Source: an uncultured Clostridia bacterium
Lineage (GTDB): Bacteria > Bacillota > Clostridia > Oscillospirales > Oscillospiraceae
NCBI GenBank assembly: GCA_945910975.1
Contig: CAMDZY010000117.1
Span: 1 to 5,688 of the forward strand
Length of the DNA: 5,688 nucleotides
Reading direction: 5' to 3'
Both the position numbers and the translations under genes were made by a program. Below the pieces are notes generated by a model. That model did no database searches. It was not told where the DNA came from and saw nothing but the letters and a program-made list of their open reading frames with translations. Shown piece by piece: positions 4,981 through 5,688 of this stretch (positions are counted from its first letter, which is position 1; the number at the start of each line of letters is the position of its first letter).

Positions 4981-5688
4981 GACGAGCTTTTATTGCACCA
5001 ACTGCGGCAATGAATCGCCGCGATGGCTGGGACGCTGCCCCAGCTGCGGCCAGTGGAATACGCTGGTCGAGCACGAGGAAAAGCAGGAATCTCCGGCGCG
5101 TACCGTTCGCCGTCCGGTCGGGGAGCGCACGCAGGCCAAGCGCCTGAGCGAAATCGAAGGCGGCGATGAGATTCGCTTTTCTACCGGCATGGATGAACTG
5201 GACAGAGTGTTGGGCGGCGGCGCAGTGCGTGGTTCGCTGGTTTTGGTGGGTGGTGCGCCGGGAATCGGAAAATCTACGCTTTTGCTGCAAATTTGCCAGT
5301 ATGTCTGCCGGACGCAGTCCGTTTTGTATGTGTCCGGCGAGGAAAGCGAAAAGCAGCTGAAAATGCGCGCACAGCGCTTGCAAATCCGTAGTGACAATCT
5401 TTTGGTGTTGTCCGAAACCTGCATGGAGGACATTGTTGCAACAGCTACGGAGCTAAATCCCGATGTCTTGATTGTAGACTCTATTCAAACGCTGGCGTGC
5501 GGCAATAATGCCTCCACGCCGGGAAGCATTTCCCAAGTCAAAGACTGCACCATGACGCTGATGCAGCTTGCCAAGCAAAGCGGCTTCACTGTGTTTGTGG
5601 TTGGCCATATCAACAAGGACGGCAACATTGCCGGCCCCAAGGTGCTTGAGCACATGGTCGACTGCGTTATGTATTTTGAAGGCGACCG
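4970..5688 (+). CDS. radA: DNA repair protein RadA (partial, N-terminal 239 residues)
   Basis: RadA (Sms) is a RecA-like ATPase and helicase that promotes branch migration in homologous recombination and repair. Visible here are a C4 zinc finger (Cys9, Cys12, Cys23, Cys26, in FYCTNCGNESPRWLGRCPSCGQW), the Walker A motif GGAPGIGKST (94-103, Lys101), YVSGEES (120-126), a Walker B-like VLIVDSIQT (166-174), and VGHINKDGNIAGPKVLEHMVD. At 215 Asn replaces the Thr of the E. coli VGHVTKDG segment. The KNRFG motif and the Lon-like C-terminal domain lie beyond the right edge. The ATG overlaps the cwlD end by 11 bases. AGGAG (4962-4966) is only three bases away, but GAGGA (4954-4958) at 11 bases offers a second site. 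No better upstream start is seen. Confidence 0.95.
   Translation, partial: MKSKTSFYCTNCGNESPRWLGRCPSCGQWNTLVEHEEKQESPARTVRRPVGERTQAKRLSEIEGGDEIRFSTGMDELDRVLGGGAVRGSLVLVGGAPGIGKSTLLLQICQYVCRTQSVLYVSGEESEKQLKMRAQRLQIRSDNLLVLSETCMEDIVATATELNPDVLIVDSIQTLACGNNASTPGSISQVKDCTMTLMQLAKQSGFTVFVVGHINKDGNIAGPKVLEHMVDCVMYFEGD

Overview
This window is a housekeeping locus from what looks like an anaerobic, low-to-mid GC member of the Firmicutes, most likely class Clostridia (Oscillospiraceae/Ruminococcaceae-like). This is inferred from the protein sequences: a clostridial-type aminoacyl-histidine dipeptidase, a membrane-anchored CwlD-like cell-wall amidase, an ATP synthase c subunit with sodium-type ligands, and strong AGGAGG-type ribosome binding sites throughout. 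No mobile element, CRISPR array, tRNA or rRNA gene was seen.

Minus strand, about 1-2578: the 5' half of an F-type ATP synthase operon, transcribed right to left as atpZ-like, atpI, atpB (subunit a), atpE (subunit c), atpF (subunit b) and atpH (delta, cut by the window edge). The catalytic F1 genes would be expected beyond position 1. The genes are tightly packed, with ATGA stop/start overlaps at atpI/atpB and atpF/atpH and gaps of 15-40 bases elsewhere. Two features of the Fo motor stand out. Subunit c carries two carboxylates (Glu29 and Glu62) in the pattern of a sodium-binding two-carboxylate c-ring. Subunit a is about 300 residues long and has an apparent extra hydrophobic hairpin between the helix with the essential arginine and the helix with the conserved glutamine.

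Intergenic 2579-2803: a 225-base divergent control region. It holds a convincing sigma-A promoter with an extended -10 for the rightward genes, a weaker candidate promoter for the atp operon with a 13-base palindrome just downstream of it, and an imperfect direct repeat between the two promoters.

Plus strand, 2804-5688: pepD-like dipeptidase, cwlD-like amidase, and radA (cut by the right edge). They are probably one transcript: pepD and cwlD are 38 bases apart, and cwlD and radA overlap by 11 bases. A 10-bp hairpin in the pepD-cwlD gap buries the cwlD ribosome binding site, which suggests that cwlD translation is coupled to pepD translation.

No wholly new system is evident. The best leads are the ion specificity and subunit a architecture of the ATP synthase, and the RNA hairpin before cwlD.
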